64,000 nucleotides of DNA from Paraburkholderia tropica (lineage in GTDB: Bacteria; Pseudomonadota; Gammaproteobacteria; Burkholderiales; Burkholderiaceae): contig NZ_FNZM01000019.1 in assembly GCF_900109265.1 (NCBI RefSeq), positions 124,001 to 188,000 of the forward strand, in the 5' to 3' direction. Of this stretch, positions 51,308 to 60,671 are shown in pieces. Each line of letters opens with the position of its first letter. The first letter of the stretch is position 1. The notes below the pieces were generated by a model that did not search any database, was not told the origin of the DNA, and was given only the letters and a program-made list of their open reading frames with translations. Position numbers and translations under genes: made by a program.

Positions 51308-52584
51308 GTCGTGCTCCGCTTCGCGCTGTCGTTCGTGCCGTTCGTCCCGCTGGCGCCGCTCGCACCGCTTGCGCCGCCGGCATGCGGCGCGACCACGACG
51401 ACGCTGTCGCCATCGGCGATCGAATCGCTCGGGTTGAGCACGACACGATCGGTCGGCTCGATGCCGCGTCCGATTTCGAGCGTCTGGCCGAGATCCTGCG
51501 CGATCTCCACGGGCTTGAGGCGGATCTTGCCGTCCGCATCGACGACCGCGAGGCGCGGGCCTTCCGCGCGGAACAGCAGCGCGTTGCCCGGCACGGTCAG
51601 GCGTCCGTGCGAATCGGTTTGCAGCGCCGCCTGCACGTAAGCGCCCGGCAGCAGCTTGCCATCGTGATTGGGCAGCGTGATTTCGACCTGCAACGTGCGC
51701 GTGGCGACGTCGATCGCCTGCGACGTATGCGTGACCGTGCCGTCGAAGGTCACGCCGGGCATCTCCTGCTGCGTCACGCTCACGTGCTGGCCGAGCGCGA
51801 CGTGCGGCGCATCGCTTTGCGGCACGTCGAGATACAGCCGCAGCGGATCGGACTGCGCGATCGCGAACAGCGCATGCCCCGCGCCGCCGTTGCCCGAATT
51901 CACGAGGTCGCCGATATCGACATTGCGCTGCGTAATCACGCCCGTAATCGGCGCGACGATACGCTGGAACGACTTGGTCTGTTGCAGGCGGCGCACGTTG
52001 GCGTCGGCGGCGGCCAGATTGGCGACGTCCTGGTTGTACGCGCCCTGGCGGTCGTCGAGTTCCTGCTGCGAGACCGCATCGCGCTGACGCAACTGCTGCG
52101 CGCGCTCGAACGAGGTCTTCGCGAGCGAGAGCGTCGACGCCGACTGATCGCGCTGCGCCTGCGCCTGCGCGAGTTCCTGGTCGATCTCGGGCGTGTCGAT
52201 TTCCGCGAGCAACTGGCCCTGCTGCACATGCGCGCCGATATCGGCGTACCACTTCAGCACGTAGCCGCTCGCGCGCGAATAGATCGGCGCTTCCACGTAG
52301 CCGCGCAGCGTGCCGGGCAGCACGATGCGCCCGTCCGCGCCCGCAGCCTTCGGCAGCACGACGCTCACGTACTGCTGCGCGTTCTGCTTCGTCACGTCGG
52401 CGAGATGATGCGCGTTCATCACGTTGGAGACGATCGTGCGCGCGGCGCCCGCCGCCAGCAGCACGCCGACCACGATCACCGCGATACGCGCGCGCTTGCC
52501 GGCCTGGCCGCGCGCGGGCAGGTCCATGCCCTGCTCGCCGCCCACGGCGATGTCGAGGGAAGAATGGTGGTGAGGTTCGTTCAT
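51304..52584 (-). CDS. RND efflux periplasmic adaptor (membrane fusion protein)
   Basis: Adaptor of 426 residues. A single N-terminal membrane anchor (about 30-52, RIAVIVVGVLLAAGAA) precedes the lipoyl/hairpin domains, with IYSRASGYVLKWYADIGAHVQQGQLLAEIDTPEID as a typical lipoyl-alpha-hairpin junction in parts, and a long coiled-coil (QAQAQRDQSASTLSLAKTSF and beyond). The C-terminal tail repeats Gly-Ala-Ser. The start at 52584 follows the pump gene by 39 bp. It overlaps the outer-membrane gene by four bases. Confidence 0.9.
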   Translation of the reverse strand: MNEPHHHSSLDIAVGGEQGMDLPARGQAGKRARIAVIVVGVLLAAGAARTIVSNVMNAHHLADVTKQNAQQYVSVVLPKAAGADGRIVLPGTLRGYVEAPIYSRASGYVLKWYADIGAHVQQGQLLAEIDTPEIDQELAQAQAQRDQSASTLSLAKTSFERAQQLRQRDAVSQQELDDRQGAYNQDVANLAAADANVRRLQQTKSFQRIVAPITGVITQRNVDIGDLVNSGNGGAGHALFAIAQSDPLRLYLDVPQSDAPHVALGQHVSVTQQEMPGVTFDGTVTHTSQAIDVATRTLQVEITLPNHDGKLLPGAYVQAALQTDSHGRLTVPGNALLFRAEGPRLAVVDADGKIRLKPVEIAQDLGQTLEIGRGIEPTDRVVLNPSDSIADGDSVVVVAPHAGGASGASGASGTNGTNDSAKRSTT

Positions 52585-52623
52585 GTCATCGGCCAGAATA
52601 TGCGGTTGTCGAGCGTCCTTGCA

Positions 52624-55600
52624 TCACGTGCGGCGGCGTTGCGCCTCGCGTTCGCGCCGGGCTTCGGCGCGATGCGCGAGTCGCGAATGCACCGTCGCGA
52701 ACATGAGCGGAACGAAGAGCAGCGTCGAAACGGTGGCGAACAGCAGCCCGCCGATCACGGCGCGGCCGAGCGGCGCGTTCTGCTCCGCGCCTTCGCCGAG
52801 ACCGAGCGCCATCGGCACCATGCCGATCATCATCGCGAACGCGGTCATCAGCACGGGGCGAATCCGCGTCGCGCCCGCTTCGAGCGCGGCGGCCAGCGGC
52901 GTCGCGCCCGCGGAAAGACGCTGGCGCGCGAACGACACCACCAGAATGCTGTTCGCGGTCGCCACGCCCACGGTCATGATCGCGCCCGTCAACGCGGGCA
53001 CGCTCAGATGCGTGCCGGTGATGAACAGCATCCACGCGATGCCCGCGAGCGCGGCGGGCAAGGCGCTGACGATGATGAGCGGATCGGCCCACGACTGGAA
53101 GTTCACGACGATCAGCAGATAGACGAGCACCACGGCCATCGCAATGCCCACACCCAGGCCGATGAACGACGAGCGCATCGTGCCGATCTGCCCGCGCATC
53201 GTGACCGTGGTGCCGCGCGGCGCGTGCGCCTGCACGTTGCGGATCAGCGCGTCGATATGCGCGCCCACCGAACCGAGGTCGCTGCCTTCCACGCTCACGA
53301 GCACGTCGATCACCGGACGGATGTTGTAGTGCGTGACGAGCGCCGGGCCGTCGTGCGGCTTGAGCTGCACGAGATTGCTCACGAGTTGCAGCGGTGCGTT
53401 CGCCGTGCTCGCGTGCGCCGAAACCGGCGTGTTCATCACTTCGTTGACCGACGCTTCGCGATATTGCGGCGTCTGCACCGCGAGCGGATATTCCACGCCG
53501 TTCTGCGGACTGACCCAGAATGCGGGCGATGTCTGCGAACTGCCCGAAAGCGCGATCAGCACATCCTGGGCCACGATTTGCGGGCTCAAATTCAGTTGCT
53601 GCATGCGCGAGCGGTCCATCGCGAGCATCAGCGCGGGCTCGTCGTTGCGCTGCGCGATATGCGCATCGACCGCGCCCGGCAACTGGCGCACCTGCTTGAG
53701 CAGCGTGCTCGCGAGCGCCATGTCCTTGTCCAGATCGGAACCCACGACCTGCACGTCGATGGCGGCGGGCTGACCGAAGTTGAGAATCTGCGTGATGATG
53801 TCGGCGGGCTGGAAGAAGAATTCGATGCCCGGAAACCGCTGCGGCAACAGCGTGCGCAACTTGTCGATATAGATGCGCGAAGGATCGTGATCGGGCGTCA
53901 GCGCGATCTGGATTTCGCCGTCGAGCGTGCCCATCGTGCCTGAATTGCTGTACGAAAGATTGATACCGCTATACGGCAAACCGAGGTTGTCGACGATGGT
54001 CGCGAGTTGATCGGGCGGCACGACGGACCGGATCGTTTTCTCGACTTCATCGGCCAGACGCGCGGTTTCCTCGATGCGATAGCCGGTGGGCGCGCGCATG
54101 TGCAAACGGATATTGCCCGCGTCGACGGACGGAAAAAAATCGCGGCCGAGAAAGAACACGAGTCCGAGCGAGAGCACGCAGAACGCGAGAAATGTGCTGC
54201 CGAACAGGCGTCGGCGCGCGAGCAGCAGACTCAACAGCGCGATGTAATTCGCGCGCACGCGTTCGAAGTAGTGATTGAAGCGCAGATGCACGCGCGTGAA
54301 GCCGGAAACGCGCGCGCCGGGCCGTGCATGCGCGGTCGGATCGTGACCCGCGAACAGCAGCATCGCGAGCGTCGGCACCAGCGTACGCGAGAGAATGTAC
54401 GACGCGATCATCGCGAACACCACGGCTTCCGCGAGCGGCACGAACAGGAAGCGCGCCACGCCCGTGAGGAAGAACATGGGCACGAACACGATGCAGATGC
54501 AGAGCGTGGACACCAGCGCCGGCACCGCGATTTCGCCCGCGCCTTCGAGAATGCCGGTGTGCAGATCGCTGCCTGAATGCAGGTGCCGTTCGATGTTTTC
54601 GATCGTCACCGTGGCGTCGTCGACGAGAATGCCGACCGCGAGCGCGAGCCCGCCCAGCGTCATGATGTTGATGGTTTCGCCGAGCGCGTAGAGCGCGATG
54701 ATCGAGGCGAGAATCGACAGCGGAATCGACACCGCGATGATCAGCGTGCTGCGCCAGTTGCCGAGGAACAGCAGGATCATCGCGGCCGTGAGCGCGGCGG
54801 CGATCAGCGCTTCGCGCACCACGCCCTGCACCGCCGCCGACACGAAGATCGACTGATCGAACAGCGGCTGGATCACGAGATCGGCGGGCAGCGTGTCGCG
54901 CACTTTCGGCAGCAGATCCTTGAGCGCGCCCACCACTTGCAGCGTGGAGGCGTCGCCGCTCTTGAGGATCGACATCAGCACGCCGCGCTGGCCGTCCTGG
55001 CGCACGATGTTGGTCTGCGGCGTGAAGCCGTCACGTACGTGCGCGACGTCGCCGAGATAGGTGGTCGCGCCGTTCACGGTCTGCACGGGAATGCGGTTCA
55101 GGCCCGCGATCGTGTCCGGCGAGGCGTTGGTATCGACGCGGAATTCGGTCTGGCCGAGCTTCGCGGTGCCGGTCGGCAGAATCAGGTTCTGCGTGTTGAC
55201 CGCATTGACGATATCGGCGGGCGTGAGACCTTTGGCGATCAGCGCGCGCGTGTCGATGTCCACCGAAATCACGCGCGTCTTGCCGCCGTACGGATACGGC
55301 ACCTGCGCGCCCGGAATCGTGATGAGCTGCGGGCGCAGGAAGTTCATCGCGATATCGGCGAGCGCCTGTTCGCTCATCGACTTGCTCGACAGCCCGAGCT
55401 GGATCACCGGAATGCTCGACGCCGAATAGCTGATCACGAGCGGCGGCGTGGCGCCCGGCGGCATCTGCTTGAGCTGCGCCTGCTCCGACGCCACGGCCTG
55501 CGCGATCGCGGTCTGCAGGCTCGCGCCCGGTTGCAGAAAGAGCTTGATGATGGCGATGCCGGGCAGCGACTGCGACTCGATGTGCTCGATGTTGCTCACC

Positions 55601-55821
55601 GTGGTCGTCAGGCTGCGCTCGTTGACCGAGGTGATGCGCTGCGCCATGTCCTGCGCGGAAAAACCCGTGTACGACCAGATGATGCTGATGACGGGGATGT
55701 TGATGTTCGGCAGCACGTCGGTGGCCATCGACATGAGCACGAACGGCGTGGCCAGCACGATCAGGATGGCCATCACGATAAACGTGTAGGGCCGCTTCAG
55801 CGCGAGATTGACGATCCACAT
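52624..55821 (-). CDS. RND efflux pump (HAE-1-like)
   Basis: Inner-membrane pump of 1065 residues in the HAE-1 class, with twelve helices and two large periplasmic loops. Helix 4 carries the double-Asp proton site in GILVDDATVTIENIERH, and the sequence begins VNLALKRPYTFIVMAILIVLATPFVLMS. It exports drugs or other hydrophobic molecules; despite the CusRS-like sensor pair it lacks the Met-rich metal path of CusA. It is the first gene of the operon pump-adaptor-OMF-RR-HK, a less common order. Confidence 0.93.
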   Translation of the reverse strand: MWIVNLALKRPYTFIVMAILIVLATPFVLMSMATDVLPNINIPVISIIWSYTGFSAQDMAQRITSVNERSLTTTVSNIEHIESQSLPGIAIIKLFLQPGASLQTAIAQAVASEQAQLKQMPPGATPPLVISYSASSIPVIQLGLSSKSMSEQALADIAMNFLRPQLITIPGAQVPYPYGGKTRVISVDIDTRALIAKGLTPADIVNAVNTQNLILPTGTAKLGQTEFRVDTNASPDTIAGLNRIPVQTVNGATTYLGDVAHVRDGFTPQTNIVRQDGQRGVLMSILKSGDASTLQVVGALKDLLPKVRDTLPADLVIQPLFDQSIFVSAAVQGVVREALIAAALTAAMILLFLGNWRSTLIIAVSIPLSILASIIALYALGETINIMTLGGLALAVGILVDDATVTIENIERHLHSGSDLHTGILEGAGEIAVPALVSTLCICIVFVPMFFLTGVARFLFVPLAEAVVFAMIASYILSRTLVPTLAMLLFAGHDPTAHARPGARVSGFTRVHLRFNHYFERVRANYIALLSLLLARRRLFGSTFLAFCVLSLGLVFFLGRDFFPSVDAGNIRLHMRAPTGYRIEETARLADEVEKTIRSVVPPDQLATIVDNLGLPYSGINLSYSNSGTMGTLDGEIQIALTPDHDPSRIYIDKLRTLLPQRFPGIEFFFQPADIITQILNFGQPAAIDVQVVGSDLDKDMALASTLLKQVRQLPGAVDAHIAQRNDEPALMLAMDRSRMQQLNLSPQIVAQDVLIALSGSSQTSPAFWVSPQNGVEYPLAVQTPQYREASVNEVMNTPVSAHASTANAPLQLVSNLVQLKPHDGPALVTHYNIRPVIDVLVSVEGSDLGSVGAHIDALIRNVQAHAPRGTTVTMRGQIGTMRSSFIGLGVGIAMAVVLVYLLIVVNFQSWADPLIIVSALPAALAGIAWMLFITGTHLSVPALTGAIMTVGVATANSILVVSFARQRLSAGATPLAAALEAGATRIRPVLMTAFAMMIGMVPMALGLGEGAEQNAPLGRAVIGGLLFATVSTLLFVPLMFATVHSRLAHRAEARREREAQRRRT

Positions 55822-55910
55822 GGGGCAGGTTGTGCGAGCGGTGGTGACGGCACGGACGAGGCGAACGGCGCTGCGGGCGTCGTCCGGCCGGGCTTCATAT
55901 CGGGTTCGGA

Positions 55911-55926
55911 CCGGATGCAGATCCGG
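55911..55926. promoter_or_regulatory. Inverted repeat upstream of the RND operon
   Basis: CCGGAT (55911-55916) and ATCCGG (55921-55926) form a perfect dyad around GCAG in the 257-bp gap between the LysR gene and the pump. It could be a response-regulator or LysR operator, or the end structure of the LysR transcript. Confidence 0.4.
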
Positions 55927-56078
55927 CTCTGGCGGGTCCGCATCATAGGCAATCGCGGTGGCGCATGCGTGGCGCGAAGATGGCGCGTTTGACAGTCACG
56001 CACCGCCCCGCGCCCGCGCTTGCCGCGCAGCGGCATCGAGCGTCCCGGCGGCGCGCCTCGTGCGGCGAGGCGCGGGCT

Positions 56079-57086
56079 TCAGTTCACGAGGCGCAGACGG
56101 TCGGGCTCGCGCACCTTGCGCGCATGCGCGGTCGCGCGGCGACTCGACGCGGGCGCGTCGCAGCCCGCGAGCGCCGCTTCCTGCTCGGCGAGCACGAGCG
56201 GCACCTTCTCGCGCAGAAACTCCACGAACGTGCGGATCTTCGCGTCCAGATAACGGCGCGAGGCGTAGAGCGCGAAGATGTTCAGCTTTTGCAGACGATG
56301 CGAAGGCAGCACGCGCACGAGCGAGCCGTCGGCGAGTCCGGGCAGCGCCACCGGCACCGGCAGCGGCCCGATGCCCATGCCCTCGCGAATGGCGAGCGCG
56401 AGCGCCTCGGGGTTGTTCACCTGGAACGGCGTCACGCCGGTGTGGCGAAACGTCTCGCCTAGCGGCCCTTCGGACACCCACTGGCCGGCGGTCAGGCTCG
56501 CATCGGTGAGATGCAGGCAGGTGTGCGCTTCGAGATCGTCGAACGAGCGCGGCACGCCGCGCGCGCGCAGATAGTCGGGCGAGGCGCACAGAATGGCGGC
56601 GGTGCTGCCCAGATGCTGCGAGATCAGCGCGGAATCCTCGAGTTCGGCGGCCACCACCACGGCCACGTCGAAGCCTTCCTCGATGATGTCGGGCATCTGC
56701 TGCGCGATCGTCAAGTCGACCGAAACATCAGGCAAATGCTGCTGATAGCGCGCGATCAGCGGCATCACGTAATGCTGGCCGAAACTGGTGCCGCCGTAGA
56801 CGCGCAGCTTGCCGGCCGGATTCGCGTGCGCGGCGGCGGCCTCGGCTTCGGCCTGATCGATGTCGGCGAGAATGCGCTTGCAGCTTTGCAGATAGCGCTC
56901 GCCCGCCTCGGTCAGCGACATGCGCCGCGTCGTGCGGTTGAGCAACCGCGTGCGCAGCCGCGACTCCAGGTCCGTGACGGCGCGCGAGACCTGCGCCGTC
57001 GTCATCGTTTCGTTCGAGGCGGCGCGCGTGAAGCTGCCCGACTCCACCACCCTCACGAAAATCCGCATGTTGCGCAGCGTGTCCAT
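56079..57086 (-). CDS. LysR-family transcriptional regulator
   Basis: Regulator of 335 residues. The winged helix spans MRIFVRVVESGSFTRAA through TTAQVSRAVTDLESRLRTRL (about 7-60), and the effector domain ends near 300; a 35-residue basic tail follows. GAGAGGAG lies six bases upstream of the ATG. It lies directly upstream of the RND operon on the same strand (257 bp) and is divergent from the MgtC-like gene. It closely resembles the second LysR protein at 63155, which suggests duplication. Confidence 0.88.
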   Translation of the reverse strand: MDTLRNMRIFVRVVESGSFTRAASNETMTTAQVSRAVTDLESRLRTRLLNRTTRRMSLTEAGERYLQSCKRILADIDQAEAEAAAAHANPAGKLRVYGGTSFGQHYVMPLIARYQQHLPDVSVDLTIAQQMPDIIEEGFDVAVVVAAELEDSALISQHLGSTAAILCASPDYLRARGVPRSFDDLEAHTCLHLTDASLTAGQWVSEGPLGETFRHTGVTPFQVNNPEALALAIREGMGIGPLPVPVALPGLADGSLVRVLPSHRLQKLNIFALYASRRYLDAKIRTFVEFLREKVPLVLAEQEAALAGCDAPASSRRATAHARKVREPDRLRLVN

Positions 57087-57199
57087 CAGCGACTCCTCTC
57101 CATCGTCTTGCTCTTTCTGGCTTGATTCATTGTGAATGGCGCCAGTCTCGCCTGGCGGCCGTGGCTGGACGCTGACCTGTAAATGACAGCCGCGCCAGC

Positions 57200-57228
57200 T
57201 TGGCTAGCCGGGCGCGCCCGCGTATGAT
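57200..57228 (+). promoter_or_regulatory. Possible promoter of the MgtC-like gene
   Basis: TTGGCT (57200-57205) and TATGAT (57223-57228) are spaced 17 bp in the 225-bp region divergent from the LysR gene. The -10 is good, the -35 poor. Confidence 0.45.
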
Positions 57229-57311
57229 CCACGGCGCTACCGCAGCGCGGATCGCAAGGGCGCGCAGCCGCCCGGCAACGCATCCCGCGCGCCGTTTTTC
57301 ATGACAGAACG

Positions 57312-58019
57312 ATGACTTACGAATTCGCCTTGCGCCTTCTCGCGGCGTTCGCCTGCGGCGTCGCCATCGGACTGGAACGCCAGATGCGTCAGCGCACGGC
57401 GGGCCTGCGCACCATCACGCTCGTCGCCAGCGGCGCGTGCCTGTTCGTCACGCTCGGCGTGCTCACGGGCAACGGGTCGAGCGGCGTCACGCAGATCGCG
57501 GCCTACGTGGTGTCCGGCGTCGGCTTTCTCGGCGGCGGCGTGATCATGCGCGACAAGGGCTCGATTCAGGGCATCAACACGGCCGCCACGCTCTGGTGCT
57601 CGGCCGCCGTGGGCGTGCTGTGCGGCGCGGGGCATTACGTGCCGGCCGTCGCGGGCACGGCGGTCGTGCTGCTCACCAACACGGTGCTGCGCGAGGTGAG
57701 CCGCATCATCAACCAGTCGCCGGTGTCGAACGCCGATCTCGTGAGCGTCTACGTGCTGACGGTGGTGTGCCGTGAGGAGGACGAGATCCACATTCGCACG
57801 GTGCTCTCGAATTCGATGTACTCGACGCCGCTGTCGTTTCAGAGCCTCACGAGCGAGGACGTGGACGGCCAGCCGCAACGTCTGCGCGTGACCGCCACGC
57901 TGCGCCTGCATCCGAAATACCAGCCCAAGCTCGAACAGATGGCGAGCCGGCTGAGCATGGAAAAAAGTGTCTCCAGCGTGAGCTGGACGGCGGCGGAAAC
58001 CGAGGCTGCGCCCGAATAA
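57312..58019 (+). CDS. MgtC/SapB-family membrane protein
   Basis: Inner-membrane protein of 235 residues. About four to five hydrophobic helices at the N-terminus carry the MgtC signature GVAIGLERQMRQRTAGLRT and GFLGGGVIMRDKGSIQGINTAATLW, followed by a soluble C-terminal domain (about 140-235). The family links magnesium limitation, acid stress and ATP homeostasis; some members inhibit the F1Fo ATP synthase. It lies divergent from the LysR gene. The role in this organism is not readable. Confidence 0.87.
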   Translation: MTYEFALRLLAAFACGVAIGLERQMRQRTAGLRTITLVASGACLFVTLGVLTGNGSSGVTQIAAYVVSGVGFLGGGVIMRDKGSIQGINTAATLWCSAAVGVLCGAGHYVPAVAGTAVVLLTNTVLREVSRIINQSPVSNADLVSVYVLTVVCREEDEIHIRTVLSNSMYSTPLSFQSLTSEDVDGQPQRLRVTATLRLHPKYQPKLEQMASRLSMEKSVSSVSWTAAETEAAPE

Positions 58020-58080
58020 GCCTCTGCGCTCGCAATGCATACGGATTCCTCACGCAATCCTTACCATCGCATTGCTGTTT

Positions 58081-58099
58081 TGTTTCATTTTCTGAAACA
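58081..58099. promoter_or_regulatory. Inverted repeat upstream of the GlsB/YeaQ gene
   Basis: TGTTTCA (58081-58087) and TGAAACA (58093-58099) form a perfect dyad around TTTTC. It lies 118 bases before the small stress gene start and could be an operator or the end of the MgtC transcript. Confidence 0.45.
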
Positions 58100-58216
58100 C
58101 GCCCCGGCAGATTTCAAGAACTGTCAATTCTGGCCCGCTTTCGTGGACGCGCTTTCGACCCTCGGCTAAGCTCGATACACCGTGACTTCGTTCACGCCAA
58201 CAAGGGGGAATCCAAT

Positions 58217-58468
58217 ATGCAACACGGCATCATCGGCTGGCTCATCATCGGCGCAATCGCGGGCTGGCTCGCGGGTCTGCTCGTCAAGGGCGGCGGCTTC
58301 GGATTGATCGTCGATATCATCGTCGGCATCGTGGGCGCGTTCATTGGCGGCTGGCTCGCGGGCGTCCTGCACATCAACATCGGCGGCGGCATGATCAGCT
58401 CGATCATCACCGCCATCGTCGGCGCGGTCATCCTGCTGTTCGTGATCCGGCTGGTCCGGCGAGCGTAG
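58217..58468 (+). CDS. GlsB/YeaQ/YmgE-family stress membrane protein
   Basis: Very small inner-membrane protein of 83 residues with about three hydrophobic segments and repeated glycines, as in the transglycosylase-associated/GlsB family. The core is IIGWLIIGAIAGWLAGLLVKGGG and GIVGAFIGGWLAGVL. Members are often induced by general stress. The AAGGGGGAATCC just upstream supplies the ribosome site. A strong terminator follows. Confidence 0.87.
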   Translation: MQHGIIGWLIIGAIAGWLAGLLVKGGGFGLIVDIIVGIVGAFIGGWLAGVLHINIGGGMISSIITAIVGAVILLFVIRLVRRA

Positions 58469-58492
58469 CGCGGCAGCCTCGCCCAAAAGAAA

Positions 58493-58526
58493 ACGGGAGC
58501 ACCTTCGCAGGTGCTCCCGTTTTTTT
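58493..58526. terminator. Strong bidirectional rho-independent terminator
   Basis: ACGGGAGCACCT (58493-58504) pairs perfectly with AGGTGCTCCCGT (58509-58520) around the loop TCGC, followed by six T residues. The preceding A-rich stretch makes it usable on the other strand as well. It ends the stress gene and the convergent CoA transferase gene. Confidence 0.95.
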
Positions 58527-58575
58527 ATGCGCGTGTTTTAAATACGTCGCTTACGCGCGGCTTGTTTCGCCATGC

Positions 58576-60102
58576 TTACGCATTCGCGACGAGACCCTCG
58601 CCCACTTCCGGCAGCATCGAGCCCGTTTCGTTGTAGCGCAGATGCATCTCGTACGCCTTCGCGAGATTGTGCGGCGTCTGACCGCCGTGCTTCAGCGCGT
58701 CGCGATAGTAGTCGCGCAGCAGGTCGCGATAGAGCGGATGCGCGCAGCGGTCGATGATCAGCGCGGCACGCTCGCGCGGCGCGAGGCCACGCAGGTCGGC
58801 GAGACCTTGCTCGGTCACGATCACATCGACGTCGTGCTCGTTGTGATCGACGTGCGGCACCATCGGCACGATGCTCGAAATCTTGCCGTCCTTGGCGATG
58901 GCCTTGGTCGCGAAGATCGCGCACGAGGCGTTGCGCGCGAAGTCGCCCGAGCCGCCGATACCGTTCATCATGTGCGTGCCGCCCACGTGCGTGGAATTCA
59001 CGTTGCCGTAGATGTCGCATTCGAGCGCGGTGTTCAGCGCGATCAGACCGAGACGGCGGATCACTTCCGGATGGTTGCTCACCTCTTGCGGGCGCAGCAC
59101 GAGTTTGTCCCGATAGCGGTCGAGTTCGGCGAGCACCTGTGCCTGGCGCGGCGCGGAGAGCGTCATGGAGGCGCCCGAGGCGAACACCATCTTGCCCGAG
59201 TCGATCAGGTCGAAGGTCGAGTCCTGGAGCACTTCCGAATACATCGTGAGCGCTTCGAACGGCGAATCCACGAAGCCCGACAGCACCGCGTTCGCGATCG
59301 TGCCGATGCCCGCCTGCAGCGGCGGCAGTTGCGCGCTCATGCGGCCATGCTTCACTTCGTGCTGCAGGAAGTCGATCAGGTGGCCGGCGATGCGCGCGGT
59401 TTCCTCATCGGCGGGCAGCACGGTCGAGGGGCTGTCCGGCTCGTTCGTGATGACGATGGCCGCGATCTTCTCCGGCGGAATCTCGATGGCCTGCGTGCCC
59501 ACGCGATCGTCCACGCGCACGATGGGCAGCGGATCGCGATGCGGGCGGCGGCCCGGAATCCAGACGTCGTGCAGACCTTCGAGACCGAGCGGCTGCGCGA
59601 GATTGATTTCGACGATCACCTTCTCCGCGAGAATCGCGAAGCTCGCCGAATTGCCGACCGAAGTCGTGGGGATGATGGCGCCGGTTTCGGTGATGGCCGC
59701 GGCCTCGATGATCGCGAGGTCGAGCTTGCCCAGCAGATTCGCGCGCAGCATCTCGACGGTCTCCGAGAGATGCTGATCGACGAACATCACTTCGCCGCGA
59801 TTGATGGCCTTGCGCAGCGTGGTGTCCACCTGGAACGGCAGACGGCGTTCGAGCACGCCCGCTTCGGTCAGCATGCGGTCCACGTCGTGGCCGAGCGAGG
59901 CGCCGGTCATGAGCGTGATACGCAGCGGCTCTTTCTCTTCACGCGCGCGGCGCGCCAGCTCGATCGGCACGGCCTTCGTGTCGCCGGCGCGGGTAAAGCC
60001 GCTGGCGCCCACGCGCATGCCATTGCGCACGAGTTGAGCCGCTTCGGCGGCCGAGGTAATCTTCCCGCGCAAGGCGGCACAACGGATACGGTCTTCGTAC
60101 AT
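58576..60102 (-). CDS. Acetyl-CoA hydrolase/transferase family (succinate:acetyl-CoA CoA-transferase type)
   Basis: CoA transferase of 508 residues in the succinyl-CoA:acetate/propionyl-CoA:succinate branch. The GIGTIANAVLSGF motif and the following MYSEVLQDS hold the active-site Glu region, and TEQGLADLRGLAPRERA near the C-terminus is a family signature. Such enzymes move CoA between short-chain acids in acetate or propionate metabolism. The ATG at 60102 has GGAG seven bases upstream; a TTG start 30 bases earlier is less likely. It ends before the bidirectional terminator. Confidence 0.9.
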   Translation of the reverse strand: MYEDRIRCAALRGKITSAAEAAQLVRNGMRVGASGFTRAGDTKAVPIELARRAREEKEPLRITLMTGASLGHDVDRMLTEAGVLERRLPFQVDTTLRKAINRGEVMFVDQHLSETVEMLRANLLGKLDLAIIEAAAITETGAIIPTTSVGNSASFAILAEKVIVEINLAQPLGLEGLHDVWIPGRRPHRDPLPIVRVDDRVGTQAIEIPPEKIAAIVITNEPDSPSTVLPADEETARIAGHLIDFLQHEVKHGRMSAQLPPLQAGIGTIANAVLSGFVDSPFEALTMYSEVLQDSTFDLIDSGKMVFASGASMTLSAPRQAQVLAELDRYRDKLVLRPQEVSNHPEVIRRLGLIALNTALECDIYGNVNSTHVGGTHMMNGIGGSGDFARNASCAIFATKAIAKDGKISSIVPMVPHVDHNEHDVDVIVTEQGLADLRGLAPRERAALIIDRCAHPLYRDLLRDYYRDALKHGGQTPHNLAKAYEMHLRYNETGSMLPEVGEGLVANA

Positions 60103-60286
60103 CAAAGTCTCCACAAACTCTCTGATCGCCAAGTGCCCTTTTCAGGTCTCGCTTCGGCGGTTTGCATTTACGGATTGTGCAAAACAGTTTTGCAGCCGGA
60201 AATGCGCAAAGCCGCAGGACCCATACGCAGGCGCCGCGGCAAGAATCTCAAGCGTGCGCCAGCACATCGCGGGCGGTTACTCGATC

Positions 60287-60505
60287 TCAGCTACCAAAAT
60301 AAATGTTGCAGAAGCTGACCGGTCCGACGCATTCGTCTTTGACGGCCGACTTCGCGACTTCGCGCGCGGGCGCTTGCGCGGCCGATTGAACCGCGCCTTG
60401 TGCGACCTGCTGAGGGACGCTCGCTGCCGGTGCTTCGCTCTGTGCATAAGCAGCGGCGGCGGCAAACAGCGAACAGGCAACAACAGCGATCTTCAGGGAC
60501 TTCAT
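60287..60505 (-). CDS. Small secreted two-cysteine protein
   Basis: Secreted protein of 72 residues. The signal peptide ends at AYA (residue 21), leaving a mature chain of about 51 residues that is Ala/Gln/Val rich and closes with ECVGPVSFCNIYFGS. Cys59 and Cys66 are the only cysteines and could form a disulfide loop. GGAGAG lies five bases before the ATG at 60505. I do not recognise a named family; it looks like a short envelope or periplasmic protein. It has its own promoter and is not clearly coupled to its neighbours. Confidence 0.7.
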   Translation of the reverse strand: MKSLKIAVVACSLFAAAAAYAQSEAPAASVPQQVAQGAVQSAAQAPAREVAKSAVKDECVGPVSFCNIYFGS

Positions 60506-60548
60506 TTCACTCTCCAGTGCTAACGGGTACTGCCGAAGCAGTGATGTG

Positions 60549-60577
60549 ACTATATGACTCACGCCTGGATAAATTAA
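60549..60577 (-). promoter_or_regulatory. Promoter of the small secreted protein gene
   Basis: On the minus strand TTAATT (60577-60572) and TATAGT (60554-60549) are separated by 17 bases. The start would fall about 36-40 bases before the ATG at 60505. The -10 is strong, the -35 moderate. Confidence 0.5.
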
Positions 60578-60643
60578 GAAGCCCGGCTGGAAGGCATTCT
60601 TCCAAGCCACGCGAGGATCGCGCGCGGGTCAAACGTTAAAGCA

Positions 60644-60664
60644 CATTGAAGCGTTCGTTCAATG
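60644..60664. terminator. Inverted repeat at the end of the FUSC gene
   Basis: CATTGAA (60644-60650) and TTCAATG (60658-60664) form perfect 7-bp arms with a 7-base loop, starting eight bases after the FUSC stop on the minus strand. No long T-run follows, so it may stabilise the 3' end instead of terminating fully. Confidence 0.5.
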
Positions 60665-60671
60665 CGACAGA

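Noticed and set aside
58100..58216. Sigma-54-like promoter before the GlsB/YeaQ gene
   Set aside because: CTGGCCCG at about 58130 is only loosely like the -24 box and no -12 GC element follows at the right spacing.
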